20,803 nucleotides of DNA from Gammaproteobacteria bacterium UBA5338. GTDB lineage: Bacteria; Pseudomonadota; Gammaproteobacteria; Pseudomonadales; UBA5862. Below the pieces are notes generated by a model. It saw only the letters and a list, made by a program, of their open reading frames with translations, did not search any database and was not told where the DNA came from. Position numbers and translations under genes: made by a program. Shown here piece after piece: positions 9,575 to 18,596 of this stretch (positions are counted from its first letter, which is position 1; each line of letters opens with the position of its first letter). The stretch lies in NCBI GenBank assembly GCA_002408105.1, contig DHQM01000021.1, positions 1 through 20,803 on the forward strand, in the 5' to 3' direction.

Positions 9575-11319
9575 GCGGGCCGTTTTTCATTGCCCTGCGG
9601 CGCCTGCGGGCGCCGCTGATCACCGTGATCCTGCTGCACGCGGTGTCGATGCTTGGGCTGGTGCTCATTCCTGGAGAGACCGAGCATGGCGAGCCCTGGC
9701 ACATGGGGTTTTTTCACGCGCTCTACTTCATGAGCTACACCGCCACCACCACGGGATTCGGGGAATTGCCGCGCACCTTCAGCGACGCGCAGCGGATGTG
9801 GGTGATGGTGTCCATCTACGCACTGGTGATCGGCTGGACCTATGCCATCGGGTCGATGTTCGCCCTGCTTCAGGACCCCAACTTCAAAGCCATTCGGGTT
9901 CGGCAAAGGTTTCAGCGTGGCGTGCGTCACCTGCGCGAGCCTTTCTTCATCATCTGCGGGTTCGGCGAGACCGGCCAATTGCTCGGCCGGTTCTTCGAGC
10001 GCGCCAACATGCGCTATGTCGTGGTCGACATTGACCCAGCACGGGTCGACGAGCTGTTGCTGATGGACCACCTGTCCGATGTCCCAGGTCTTGCGGGGGA
10101 TGCGCGGAACCCGGAAAACCTCATCGCCGCAGGGCTGACTCACCGTGACTGCCGTGGCGTGGTCACCCTCACCAACGATGACGGTGCCAATCTGGCAGTC
10201 GCCATCTCGGCGCGTCTATTGAATGATAAGGTGCCCGCCCTGTGTCGGGCCGAACGCCGCGAAGTCGCGGACAACATGCGTTCGTTCGACACCGCATTCG
10301 TGATCAACCCGTTTGACACCTTTGCGGACTACCTCGCCCTGTCGATCCGGGCGCCGGCCGCCTACCAATTGGCGCGCTGGTTGACCGCGCTCCCGGGCTC
10401 GGAGGTTCCGCGCACCCATCGGCCCCCAAAAGGCCACTGGGTGATGTGTGGTTACGGCCGATTTGGTCGGGCTGTCGTCGAGGCTGCGCGGGAAGAGGGT
10501 TTGGAGATCACCATTGTCGACCCGCATGATCCCTGGGATGTCGGGCTGCCCTGGGTGCGGGGTTTGGGAACCGAGGCCCCAACGCTACAGGAGGCAGGCA
10601 TTCGCCGCGCCGTGGGGATCGTCGCGGGCACCGAGGATGATGTCAACAACCTCTCCATTGTGGTCACCGCGAGGGATCTCAACCCGGATGTGTATGTGGT
10701 CATTCGGCAAAACCTGCAGACCAACGCGCCTTTGTTCAAGGCGTTTCCATCTGACTCCATGATGGTTCCGAGTCAGATCATTGCTCAGGAGTGCCTCGCG
10801 AACCTGACCACGCCCTTGTTGCCGGCGTTTTTGCACCGGATCAAAACCCGCGGCAACGCCTGGTCCCTCAAAGTCATCGAACACCTGGAGTCGGTGGTCG
10901 GCGAGCAGGTTCCGGAGGTTTGGGGCTTGCGCGTCGGTCATGCCGATGCCCCGGCGGTGACAGAGTTGGTTCGGAACGGGAATCCGCTGGTGCTGCTGGA
11001 CCACCTGCTGCGGGATCCGGCTGACGCTGGGGAGAGGCTACCCGCCCTCGTGCTGTTCCGCATTCGTGGGCACGAACTGGTTGACTTGCCCGATGACCAA
11101 AGCCCGCTGCAACTTGGTGACGAACTGTTGTTTGCAGGCTCGCCGGGAGCACGCGAACGCCAGGCATTGTCGCTGCACAACCGCAATGTGTTGGACTATG
11201 TCCGCACAGGCTGTGACGTGCCGGGCGGTGCGGTTTGGCGCTGGTGGGCCCAACGCCGGAGGGGCGTCGAGCCCGACTCCGACGGAGCGGACCCAAGCGC
11301 TTCGGGCAGTGCTCAGTAG
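9571..11319 (+). CDS. Two-helix ion channel with tandem RCK/TrkA-N domains
   Basis: A 582-residue protein that looks like a ligand-gated potassium channel. One pore unit comes first: a helix at about 13-34, a pore loop at 46-66, and a second helix at 76-100. The filter region reads TATTTGFGE (57-65) instead of the classical TVGYGD. Two Rossmann RCK domains follow. The first has GFGETG (130-135) and an acidic end of strand two (VVDIDP, 151-156). The second has GYGRFG (294-299) with IVDP (315-318). A C-terminal RCK-C-like region (about 430-530) ends in a basic, then Ser/Asp-rich tail. A fourfold channel would carry eight RCK units, as in MthK-like gating rings. NAD(H) or another nucleotide could bind the glycine-rich loops. 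It is coupled to the DUF6394-like gene, and its stop overlaps the convergent barrel gene by seven bases. Ion selectivity is inferred. Confidence 0.88.
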   Translation: MSGPFFIALRRLRAPLITVILLHAVSMLGLVLIPGETEHGEPWHMGFFHALYFMSYTATTTGFGELPRTFSDAQRMWVMVSIYALVIGWTYAIGSMFALLQDPNFKAIRVRQRFQRGVRHLREPFFIICGFGETGQLLGRFFERANMRYVVVDIDPARVDELLLMDHLSDVPGLAGDARNPENLIAAGLTHRDCRGVVTLTNDDGANLAVAISARLLNDKVPALCRAERREVADNMRSFDTAFVINPFDTFADYLALSIRAPAAYQLARWLTALPGSEVPRTHRPPKGHWVMCGYGRFGRAVVEAAREEGLEITIVDPHDPWDVGLPWVRGLGTEAPTLQEAGIRRAVGIVAGTEDDVNNLSIVVTARDLNPDVYVVIRQNLQTNAPLFKAFPSDSMMVPSQIIAQECLANLTTPLLPAFLHRIKTRGNAWSLKVIEHLESVVGEQVPEVWGLRVGHADAPAVTELVRNGNPLVLLDHLLRDPADAGERLPALVLFRIRGHELVDLPDDQSPLQLGDELLFAGSPGARERQALSLHNRNVLDYVRTGCDVPGGAVWRWWAQRRRGVEPDSDGADPSASGSAQ

Positions 11320-11852
11320 TGGAACTGTAGGCCCAGGGTCACACCCTGCGCCTCGATGGCATCTTCATCGAGCAGGTTGAGGTATTCGGCGGTGATGTCG
11401 ATGTTTGGTGTCAGTGCAACAGCCGCGCCGACCCCGTAGGAAAGACCTGATTCGTCTTCGGACATGGAAACGCCACCGGCACGAACCGTCACGCCGGCTT
11501 CGGTCATACCGACCAGGGCGTAGAGGTCGAGGCGCTCGTTGGCCGGGTAGGTGGCGACACCGTACAGGCTGTAGATTTGGTCGACCTCACTCTCACCGCG
11601 AACGGCACCGACCATGGTTTCTTCGTTGTCGAGCCCAACGCCCACCCGCGCTTCGACGCCGAGGTTCGGGTGGAACTGGAAGCCCGCCCGGCCGGAGGTG
11701 AAGCTGTAGCTGTCGTCGAGGCCAGTGGCTTCGACGCTCGCTTGTCCGAGTTGAAGGCCGTAGTAGAACTGGACGCCGGTCTCGGCGACAGCGGAAAGTG
11801 GAAGTGCTAAGGAAGTGGCCATGAGGGCATGGCGGAAAGAAAGCGTGCGCAT
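11313..11852 (-). CDS. Small outer-membrane beta-barrel protein
   Basis: A 179-residue exported protein, probably an eight-stranded barrel of the porin-like/OmpA-like superfamily in the outer membrane. A signal peptide (MRTLSFRHALMATSLALPLSAVA) is cut after AVA at residue 23. The mature part alternates polar and hydrophobic residues in strand-like blocks such as VQFYYGLQLGQASVEA, RAGFQFHPNLGVEARVGVGL and IDITAEYLNLL. It ends LGLQFHY, an aromatic C-terminus as expected for BAM-dependent barrels. A GAGGAG site lies nine bases before the ATG. Turns are acidic (DDS, DNEE, SEDES). No specific function can be assigned. It is transcribed towards the channel gene, and the two stop regions overlap. 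Confidence 0.85.
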   Translation of the reverse strand: MRTLSFRHALMATSLALPLSAVAETGVQFYYGLQLGQASVEATGLDDSYSFTSGRAGFQFHPNLGVEARVGVGLDNEETMVGAVRGESEVDQIYSLYGVATYPANERLDLYALVGMTEAGVTVRAGGVSMSEDESGLSYGVGAAVALTPNIDITAEYLNLLDEDAIEAQGVTLGLQFHY

Positions 11853-11903
11853 GGGGGAAACTCCTCGAATGGTACGTCAACTGCATCGAATTCCGGCGGG
11901 CGC

Positions 11904-11932
11904 ACGTTATGCGGTGGCGCAATGAAAGTCAA
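11904..11932 (-). promoter_or_regulatory. Candidate sigma70 promoter for the beta-barrel gene
   Basis: On the minus strand TTGACT (11927-11932), a 17-base spacer and TAACGT (11904-11909) resemble a sigma70 promoter with a strong -35 and a weak -10. Transcription would start near 11897, about 45 bases before the barrel ATG. The remaining gene-free stretch up to 12118 shows no coding potential. It contains a GC-rich stem-loop possibility around 12011-12040. Confidence 0.4.
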
Positions 11933-12118
11933 TATTGCACCAATCCAGTGCGTGCAGCTCGGCCCTTGGACTCGGTAACCTCTGAGGTGGCCTGTGATGA
12001 AGCTCGGCGGCGTGCCGCGTCCCCGAGGGGCAGGGGCACGGCCAGCGAGCGGTATGGAGAGAAGGGACAGTAAGTAGAGGGGCGCCGGCGCGGGATCGCA
12101 CCACGCCAGGCCCTGTAA

Positions 12119-12571
<453 letters not shown>

Positions 12572-12616
12572 GGATCGCTCCCGTATGGGTTTAGGGTTAT
12601 CGAAAGTCGGGCGCAA

Positions 12617-12646
12617 ACTGTACCCCTTGCGTCCGGTGGTTGCCAA
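12617..12646 (-). promoter_or_regulatory. Candidate sigma70 promoter for the MaoC gene
   Basis: On the minus strand TTGGCA (12641-12646), an 18-base spacer and TACAGT (12617-12622) match sigma70 elements at five and four of six bases. It sits between the CoA ligase stop and the MaoC start and would give a leader of about 40 bases. Confidence 0.45.
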
Positions 12647-12653
12647 CGCTGGG

Positions 12654-14276
12654 TTATTGGGTGAGAACGTCCTGATACCGCTCACGCAGTTCCGTTTTCA
12701 GCAGTTTCCCAGTTGCTGTGTGTGGCAGTTCGTCCACCACCAAGACCCGATCCGGGAGCCACCATTTGGCCACCTTGTCCGCCAGGAATTCTAGAAGCTC
12801 CGTTTCTGCAAGGGCTGCCCCTGGGTGTAGGACCAGGAGAAGCAGTGGCCGCTCTTCCCATTTCGGGTGGCGCACCCCCACCACGCAGGCTTCCTTGACC
12901 GATGGGTGGCCCTGGGCCAGGTTTTCCAACTCGATTGAACTGATCCATTCACCGCCAGACTTGATCACATCCTTGGCGCGGTCGACGATTTGCATGTACC
13001 CGTCGGCGTCGATGGTGGCCACATCCCCAGTATCGAACCATCCATCCACAAAAGCGCTGCGCTCCTCGGTCTCAAAGTAGCTCGACGCGATCCAGGGGCC
13101 GCGCACCAGCAACCTGCCGAAGTCTGTGCCGTTTTGGGGCAAGGTCGCACCGTCGTCGTCTACGATTTTGATTTCGACACCGAACACTGGCTTGCCCTGC
13201 TTCAATTGCAGTTGGTAGCGGGCTTCTTTGTCCATGTCGCGCATCTTTGGGGTAAGTGGATTGGTGGTGCCCAGGGGGCTGGTTTCGGTCATGCCCCAGG
13301 CGTGGAGTAAGAAGATGTCGTGTTGTTCATCGAACTCCCTGATCATGGCGTACGATGCCGCTGACCCACCGACTACGACCTTTTCGACGGTCTCCAGGTT
13401 CGACTCGGTGTCACGCAGGTGGTCGAGGAGCCCTTGCCAGACCGTTGGTACACCCAGCATAAGGGTGACGCGTTCAAGGTTGGCCAGCTCGGTCAATGAG
13501 GGGCCATCAAGACGCGGCCCCGGAAGCACCAGCTTGGCTCCAGACATTGCTGCTGCGTACGGGGTGCCCCAGGCGCACACGTGGAACATCGGTACCACGG
13601 GCAGCACCACCGTGTCGTTGCTGATGTCGAGCGCCTGGCGTTGGCTAGCGGCAAGCGCATGCAGGACAGTTGAGCGGTGGCTGTACAGTACACCCTTGGG
13701 ATTGCCGGTTGTCCCGGAGGTATAGCAGAGCGATGCTGCTGAGTCGTCGGGCAGCAGAGGAAATGCGAACTGGTTGCGCTGACGGTGAATCAGGTCTTCG
13801 TAGCAGTGCACCCGCGGCAGGGTGGTCTTCGGCATGTGGCCACGGTCCGTCATGACCACGATGTCCTCAACGGCGTCCAATGCGCCATCGCCGAGTGCCT
13901 CGAGCAATGGAATGAAACTCAGGTCGGCGAACACCAGGCGGTCGTTTGCATGGCGCAAAATGTAACGAATTTGTTCTGGGAAAAGCCGCGGATTGATCGT
14001 ATGTGTAATGGCCCCGATGCCGGAAATCGAGAAATACAGCTCAAAGTGTCGGTGGTTGTTCCATGCCAGCGTGGCCACCCGGTCGCCTTGGCCGATCCCA
14101 AGTTGGGTCAGGGCATGGGCCAGTTGCTGGGTTCGGTGCCACGCGTCGAAGTAGCTGTAGCGATGCAGCGGCCCCTCGGTGGTGCGGGATACGATTTCGA
14201 CGTCGCCATGGTTGCGCGCCGCGTGGCGGAGCAGGTCGGTCGTGGTCAGTGGGTGTTGCATCATTTGGCCGAGCAT
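12654..14276 (-). CDS. Fatty-acyl / 3-methylmercaptopropionyl-type CoA ligase
   Basis: A 540-residue member of the ANL adenylating superfamily that joins a carboxylic acid to CoA through an acyl-AMP. The ATG at 14276 (MLGQMM) matches the family N-terminus and has GGAGAG upstream; the longer reading from 14342 does not look family-like. Motifs in order are the P-loop [11 protein letters not shown] (185-195), the A5-type WGMTETS (327-333), the [13 protein letters not shown] motif (411-423), the hinge [13 protein letters not shown] (432-444), and the catalytic lysine in [11 protein letters not shown] (Lys524). The sequence style (MLGQMM..., [26 protein letters not shown] in part) recalls both long-chain fatty-acyl ligases and DmdB of the DMSP demethylation pathway. 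The substrate cannot be settled by eye. It lies 81 bases after moeB on the same strand with its own promoter candidate. Confidence 0.9.
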   Translation of the reverse strand: MLGQMMQHPLTTTDLLRHAARNHGDVEIVSRTTEGPLHRYSYFDAWHRTQQLAHALTQLGIGQGDRVATLAWNNHRHFELYFSISGIGAITHTINPRLFPEQIRYILRHANDRLVFADLSFIPLLEALGDGALDAVEDIVVMTDRGHMPKTTLPRVHCYEDLIHRQRNQFAFPLLPDDSAASLCYTSGTTGNPKGVLYSHRSTVLHALAASQRQALDISNDTVVLPVVPMFHVCAWGTPYAAAMSGAKLVLPGPRLDGPSLTELANLERVTLMLGVPTVWQGLLDHLRDTESNLETVEKVVVGGSAASYAMIREFDEQHDIFLLHAWGMTETSPLGTTNPLTPKMRDMDKEARYQLQLKQGKPVFGVEIKIVDDDGATLPQNGTDFGRLLVRGPWIASSYFETEERSAFVDGWFDTGDVATIDADGYMQIVDRAKDVIKSGGEWISSIELENLAQGHPSVKEACVVGVRHPKWEERPLLLLVLHPGAALAETELLEFLADKVAKWWLPDRVLVVDELPHTATGKLLKTELRERYQDVLTQ

Positions 14277-14314
14277 GGCGGTGCTCTCCGTTCGAGTGGC
14301 TGTTGCAGGCCCAG

Positions 14315-14342
14315 ACTCTACGGCGCTCAGTGACCAAGTCAA
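14315..14342 (-). promoter_or_regulatory. Candidate sigma70 promoter for the CoA ligase
   Basis: On the minus strand TTGACT (14337-14342), a 16-base spacer and TAGAGT (14315-14320) match sigma70 elements at five and four of six bases. It lies in the 81-base gap after moeB, so the ligase need not depend on the hemA-prfA-prmC-moeB transcript. The leader would be about 30 bases. Confidence 0.45.
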
Positions 14343-14357
14343 TGCCAGTCGCTTGCG

Positions 14358-15113
14358 CTACTTTCCTGCCGCGCCGCAGACCGGGCACCGCGGGTCCTTT
14401 GGCAACTTGAGGCTGCGCCATTCAAGGTCGCGGGCGTCGAACACCAAGAGGCGGCCCACCAGCTTTTCGCCCACACCCGCCAACCACTTGATCGCTTCCA
14501 AGGCCTGCAGGGTGCCCATCACCCCGACCAGGGGGGCCAGTACGCCGCTGCGTGCGCAGCTCTGCTCTTCCTCGGTTGCGCGTTCGCCGTATAGGCAGTG
14601 GTAGCAAGGGCTGGCAGCATCGCGCGGGTCAAACATGGTCAACTGTCCATCCATCCCCACGGCGGCGGCGCTGAGCAGGGGAGTGCGCTGGGCATGGCTG
14701 ACCCGGTTGAGGGTGAATCGGGTGGCAAAGTTGTCGCTGCAGTCGAGCGCCAGGTCCACGCCTTCGAGCAGCTGGCCACCGGACTCGGCGGAAAAGCGCT
14801 GGGCGTGTGTGGTGGTCCGGGTGGTGCTGTTCAGGGCGCGCAGGTGGTCGGCGGCCGACGCCACCTTGGGACGTCCAAGGTCAGACTCGCTGTGGACGAT
14901 TTGGCGCTGCAGGTTGCTCAGGTCGACCTGGTCGTCGTCGATCAATCGCAGCTCGCCCACACCACTTGCTGCCAGGTAGATGGCGGCCGCGCTGCCGAGG
15001 CCGCCCATGCCGACGATGGCCACCTTGGCGGCCAATAGGCGCTCCTGCCCGTCGATGTCGACCTCTTTGAGCAATAGGTGGCGGCTGTATCTCAGCAGCT
15101 GTTCGTCGTTCAT
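14358..15113 (-). CDS. moeB: MoeB/ThiF-type sulfur-carrier protein adenylyltransferase
   Basis: An E1-like enzyme that adenylates the C-terminal Gly-Gly of a sulfur carrier (MoaD for molybdopterin, or ThiS). The 251-residue product starts MNDEQLLRYSRHLLL, as in MoeB (E. coli 249). It contains the nucleotide loop GMGGLGS (35-41), the Arg-rich DLSNLQRQIVH (64-74), and DCSDN (124-128). Structural zinc cysteines are C170, C173, C243 and C246. C186, in QSCARSG, is at the position of the ThiF reactive cysteine, also a Cys in MoeB. The start overlaps the prmC stop by four bases (ATGA on the minus strand). The position after prmC agrees with the Pseudomonas order and favours moeB, but ThiF activity on ThiS cannot be excluded. 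Confidence 0.9.
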   Translation of the reverse strand: MNDEQLLRYSRHLLLKEVDIDGQERLLAAKVAIVGMGGLGSAAAIYLAASGVGELRLIDDDQVDLSNLQRQIVHSESDLGRPKVASAADHLRALNSTTRTTTHAQRFSAESGGQLLEGVDLALDCSDNFATRFTLNRVSHAQRTPLLSAAAVGMDGQLTMFDPRDAASPCYHCLYGERATEEEQSCARSGVLAPLVGVMGTLQALEAIKWLAGVGEKLVGRLLVFDARDLEWRSLKLPKDPRCPVCGAAGK

Positions 15114-15955
15114 GGCCGGCCTCCAGGCCAGCGTCCCAGGGTCACCCGGTCCTGTCCGGCCAGATCCTGGTGTGTGCACACGCCCACGAAACCGCGGGCC
15201 GACAGGCCGGTGCGCACCTGCGCAGCCTGCTGGCACCCATGCTCAAGCAGCAGCCAGCCGCCGGGGTTGAGGTGAACAGGGCTCTGGTCGATCAGCGCGG
15301 CGAGGTCGGCCATGCCGTCATTGCCTGCAACCAGCGCGGATCTGGGTTCGAAGCAGACACCGGGCCCGCCAAGATGGGGATCCTGTGGCGCAACGTAGGG
15401 CGGGTTGCTGAGCACGGCATCGAAACGGCCTATGCCCAGCGCTGTGCACCAATCGCCGTGGCGCAGCTCGACCTGGGACAGTCGATGGCGATCGCGGTTG
15501 CGGGCTGCCACCTTGAGCGCCGGCTCGCTCCGGTCGGTCGCCACCAGTTGCCAGGCGGGGCGCTCGGTGGCCAGCGCCAGCGCGATGGCGCCGCTGCCGG
15601 TGCCGAGGTCCGCCACTCGGCAGTGGCCTGCGGGAAGCAGCTCCAGCGCCAGCTCCACCAGGCGCTCGGTTTCTGGTCGGGGCACCAGGGTGTCCGGTGT
15701 GACTTCCAGCAACAGACTCCAAAACCCCTGTTCACCCAGCAGGTAGGCGATCGGTTCGCCCTGCAGGCGGCGGTTCCATAAGCCCTCGAACCGGTGCAAC
15801 TGTGCAGTGTTCAGGCAGCGTTCCGGCGCCGTATAGAACGCTGTGGGGTTCCAGCCGGTGGCAGCGCCAGCAAGGATGCGCAATTCCTGCTCGGGCCGGT
15901 CGCTCAGGTTGGCCGCCTCGGGTGCGCGGCGCAGCAACTCGGCGAGGGTCGTCAT
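15110..15955 (-). CDS. prmC: Release factor glutamine methyltransferase PrmC
   Basis: PrmC (HemK) methylates the glutamine of the GGQ motif in RF1 and RF2, improving peptide release. The 281-residue product (E. coli 277) has the N-terminal substrate-recognition helical domain and GEPIAYLLGEQGFW (66-79). The SAM-binding DLGTGSG is at 116-122 and the catalytic NPPY at 184-187, preceded by Ser as in SNPPYV. The ATG at 15955 lies eight bases after the prfA stop codon. Position directly after its substrate gene prfA is the classical arrangement. Confidence 0.97.
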   Translation of the reverse strand: MTTLAELLRRAPEAANLSDRPEQELRILAGAATGWNPTAFYTAPERCLNTAQLHRFEGLWNRRLQGEPIAYLLGEQGFWSLLLEVTPDTLVPRPETERLVELALELLPAGHCRVADLGTGSGAIALALATERPAWQLVATDRSEPALKVAARNRDRHRLSQVELRHGDWCTALGIGRFDAVLSNPPYVAPQDPHLGGPGVCFEPRSALVAGNDGMADLAALIDQSPVHLNPGGWLLLEHGCQQAAQVRTGLSARGFVGVCTHQDLAGQDRVTLGRWPGGRP

Positions 15956-15963
15956 GCGGCGCC

Positions 15964-17052
15964 TCAGGAGGCTGCAGCCAGGGCAGCCAACTGGTCGGTC
16001 TGGTGCTCTTGCGACAACGGCTCGATGATCAGCTCCAGGTCGCCGCCAAGCACTTCGTCAAGCTTGTATAGGGTCAGGTTGATGCGGTGATCGGTGATCC
16101 GGCCTTGGGGAAAGTTGTACGTCCGGATTCGCTCGGACCGATCCCCAGAGCCTACCAGCTGCCGGCGGGACTCGCTTTGCTGCTGCTGCTGTGCATGCTG
16201 TGCCACGTCCGCAAGTCGTGCCTGCAGCAGTGCCAGGGCTTTCGCCCGGTTTTTGTGTTGTGAGCGTTCTTCTTGACACTCGACCACCAGGCCACTGGGT
16301 AGGTGGGTGATGCGCACGGCCGAATCGGTTTTGTTGACGTGCTGGCCGCCGGCGCCGGATGCACGAAAGGTGTCGATGCGAAGGTCCGCTTTGTTGATGG
16401 CTTCGACTTCGACGGCATCGGGCTCCGGCATCACCGCGACCGTACAGGCCGAGGTGTGGATGCGCCCCTGCGACTCCGTCTCCGGCACCCGCTGTACCCG
16501 GTGAGCGCCCGATTCAAACTTCAGGCGCGCGTACACCTGGTCGCCCTCGATGCGGCTGATGAGTTCCTTAAACCCGCCGTGTTCACCGGGTCGCTCACTG
16601 AGCACCTCGATGCGCCAGCCTTGCAGTTCCGCGTAGCGGGCGTACATGCGAAACAGATCGCCGGCAAAGAGGGCGGCCTCGTCTCCGCCGGTGCCGGCAC
16701 GGATTTCCAAAAACACATTGCTGCGGTCGTGCGGGTCACGAGGTAGCAGCAGCCGCTGGAGATCGCTTTCCAGTCGCATGATTCCTTGGCGAGCGGACTC
16801 CACCTCCGCGGCGGCCATTTCCCGGATGTCATCGTCGTCTTCTTCAAGCAGTGTTTCTGCGTCACCGAGCTCAGTTTCCAGGCGTTGGTACGCCTGAAAG
16901 CACTGCACCACTTCGTCCAGCTCGGCAAACTCCTGGGAGTAGGCGCGGAACTGGTCTTGCACTGCAATCACTTCAGGGTCGCTCAGCAGGCCTCCAAGTT
17001 CGGCGTGGCGCTGCTGGATCCGTTCGAGCTTGTGGAGAATACTAGGGGTCAC
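15964..17052 (-). CDS. prfA: Peptide chain release factor 1 (RF1)
   Basis: RF1 recognises UAA and UAG and triggers peptide release. I choose the GTG at 17052 (reads [14 protein letters not shown]) because it gives 362 residues, close to E. coli RF1 (360), and begins at the conserved N-terminal helix. The upstream in-frame extension lies inside hemA and is not family-like. CCGGAACAAAAC precedes the GTG and offers a modest ribosome site. The stop-codon recognition tripeptide is PET (190-192, in [10 protein letters not shown]) and the catalytic GGQ is at 235-237 ([14 protein letters not shown]). The start overlaps the end of hemA by 11 bases, implying translational coupling. Confidence 0.97.
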   Translation of the reverse strand: MTPSILHKLERIQQRHAELGGLLSDPEVIAVQDQFRAYSQEFAELDEVVQCFQAYQRLETELGDAETLLEEDDDDIREMAAAEVESARQGIMRLESDLQRLLLPRDPHDRSNVFLEIRAGTGGDEAALFAGDLFRMYARYAELQGWRIEVLSERPGEHGGFKELISRIEGDQVYARLKFESGAHRVQRVPETESQGRIHTSACTVAVMPEPDAVEVEAINKADLRIDTFRASGAGGQHVNKTDSAVRITHLPSGLVVECQEERSQHKNRAKALALLQARLADVAQHAQQQQQSESRRQLVGSGDRSERIRTYNFPQGRITDHRINLTLYKLDEVLGGDLELIIEPLSQEHQTDQLAALAAAS

Positions 17053-18373
17053 GTTTTGTTCCGGGGGGCGGCTTGGGTTCGGCGTTGGTGAGCAAGCCAC
17101 TGCACAATGAGAACAGTTCTTCACGGCCGTCGACGCTCATCTCCTTCAGCATCATGCTGGGTCCATGGATGAGCTTGTTGGTGAGGTTGCGGGCGAGCCG
17201 TTGCAACACTTCCTCAGGGTCTTTCCCTTGCGCCAGTAGCTGCTTTGCGCGCTCCAGTTCCGCGCCCTGTATCGCAAGGGCTTGGCTGCGGTAATCGCGA
17301 ATGAGGTGACCTGCCGAGCGGGTCTGCTGCGACTGTGCGAAGGCGTCCACCGCGGCCTCGATGATGCGTTCGGCTTCGCGCGCGGCGTTGGCGCGGTGGC
17401 GCTGATTGTCGGCCACCACCTCCTGCAGGTCGTCCACTGTATAGAGGTAGACGTCGTCCAAATCGGCCACTTCCGGCTCGACATCGCGCGGCACGGCCAG
17501 ATCGATCATCAGGATCGGGCGGTGCTTGCGTTGCTTGAGCGCCCGTTCAACGGTGCCTTTGCCCAGAATCGGCAGGGTGCTGGCGGTCGATGAGATGACC
17601 ATGTCGGCTGAGGGCAAGTGGCTTGGCAGTTCGCTCAGCATTGCGGCTGTGCCGTGCAGCGGGTTGGCCACTGCCTGGGCGCGCGAGAAGGTCCGGTTCA
17701 CCACCGTGATCGAGCGGATGCCTTGTTCTTTTAGGTGCCGCCCCACCAGTTCGATGGTCTCTCCCGCGCCCACCAGGAGCACCCGCGTGTTTTCCATTTG
17801 TGCGAAGATCTGCCGCGCGAGATGGACCGCGGCATAGGCGACAGACACCGGATGCTGGCCGATTTCCGTCTCGGTGCGCACCTGCTTGGCTGTCTGGAAC
17901 GCATGCTGGAATGCACGGTGCAACAGCGGGCCAGAGGTCTGGCTGGATTGGGTGTGTTGGTAGGCGTCTTTCATTTGGCCGAGAATTTGTGGCTCACCCA
18001 GAATCATTGAGTCGAGCCCGGCAGCGACCCGCATCATGTGCTGAATGGCCAGGCGCCCGTGGTGGCTGTAGTGGCAGCTTTCCAGCTGGTCGGGTGAGAT
18101 GTGGTGGTACGCAGCCAGCCAGGCCAGAACCTGATGGGCCACAGGCTCCTCGGCGGGGCCGACGGCGAAGACCTCGGTGCGGTTGCAGGTCGAGAGAATC
18201 GCGACCTCATCGAGTCCGGCCGCCTGGCAGGCCTCTTGCAGCGCGCCCTCCAGATTCGCCGGGGAAAAGGCGACCCGCTCACGCACGCTGATGTCTGCGG
18301 TTTGGTGGTTGATGCCCACCACCACGAGCTCCTGGGAAGGCGCGATGCGGTTCGCTGTATCAGGCCGAGACAT
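17042..18373 (-). CDS. hemA: Glutamyl-tRNA reductase HemA
   Basis: HemA reduces glutamyl-tRNA(Glu) with NADPH to glutamate-1-semialdehyde, the first committed step of C5 tetrapyrrole synthesis. The 443-residue product contains [17 protein letters not shown], the nucleophile Cys63 in [10 protein letters not shown], and [17 protein letters not shown]. The NADPH domain shows [22 protein letters not shown] follows, and a C-terminal dimerisation helix ends in [13 protein letters not shown]. Against E. coli the N-terminus is about 13 residues longer. The ATG at 18373 has no Shine-Dalgarno, whereas GGAG (18329-18332) lies six bases before an in-frame GTG at 18322, so the true start may be internal. 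It heads the hemA-prfA-prmC-moeB operon, divergent from the TPR lipoprotein. Confidence 0.96.
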   Translation of the reverse strand: MSRPDTANRIAPSQELVVVGINHQTADISVRERVAFSPANLEGALQEACQAAGLDEVAILSTCNRTEVFAVGPAEEPVAHQVLAWLAAYHHISPDQLESCHYSHHGRLAIQHMMRVAAGLDSMILGEPQILGQMKDAYQHTQSSQTSGPLLHRAFQHAFQTAKQVRTETEIGQHPVSVAYAAVHLARQIFAQMENTRVLLVGAGETIELVGRHLKEQGIRSITVVNRTFSRAQAVANPLHGTAAMLSELPSHLPSADMVISSTASTLPILGKGTVERALKQRKHRPILMIDLAVPRDVEPEVADLDDVYLYTVDDLQEVVADNQRHRANAAREAERIIEAAVDAFAQSQQTRSAGHLIRDYRSQALAIQGAELERAKQLLAQGKDPEEVLQRLARNLTNKLIHGPSMMLKEMSVDGREELFSLCSGLLTNAEPKPPPGTKRDP

Positions 18374-18487
18374 GGGTGTAGAAGTTCGTTACCGGTGGCG
18401 GCGCCAGCGTCCCCAGCCTCCGTGGCGGTTGCCCAGTGTGTGTGCGGCGGCAGAGTCGAGACGCTTTGGGCTGTCGACAAAGGTACA

Positions 18488-18493
18488 ATTATA
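18488..18493 (-). promoter_or_regulatory. Candidate -10 element for hemA
   Basis: A perfect TATAAT on the minus strand lies 115 bases upstream of the hemA ATG in the 219-base divergent spacer. No good -35 is found 16-18 bases upstream. The same AT-rich patch reads TACAAT and TATACC on the plus strand, so it may also serve the TPR lipoprotein gene. The rest of 18374-18592 shows no other clear element apart from the leader ORF at 18573-18596. Confidence 0.4.
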
Positions 18494-18572
18494 CCCAAAC
18501 CGGTGTGGATTCGGGTCGCCCGTTTCTTGCACCCACTCGACCGAGCCCGACTCTTGAGGCTTTGATCTCTGC

Positions 18573-18596
18573 ATGACCCAGGACGTTTGGACATGA
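18573..18596 (+). other. Possible 7-codon leader ORF before the TPR lipoprotein
   Basis: ATG at 18573 reads MTQDVWT and stops at a TGA (18594-18596) that overlaps the TPR start as ATGA. A GAGG (18556-18559) lies 13 bases before it, which is far. It might couple translation into the downstream gene, or be chance. Confidence 0.2.

Noticed and set aside
11853..12118. tRNA or small gene in the barrel/MaoC gap
   Set aside because: No cloverleaf arms or TTCGA-type T-loop; the 65-residue minus frame at 11907-12104 is Pro/Arg-rich with no ribosome site.
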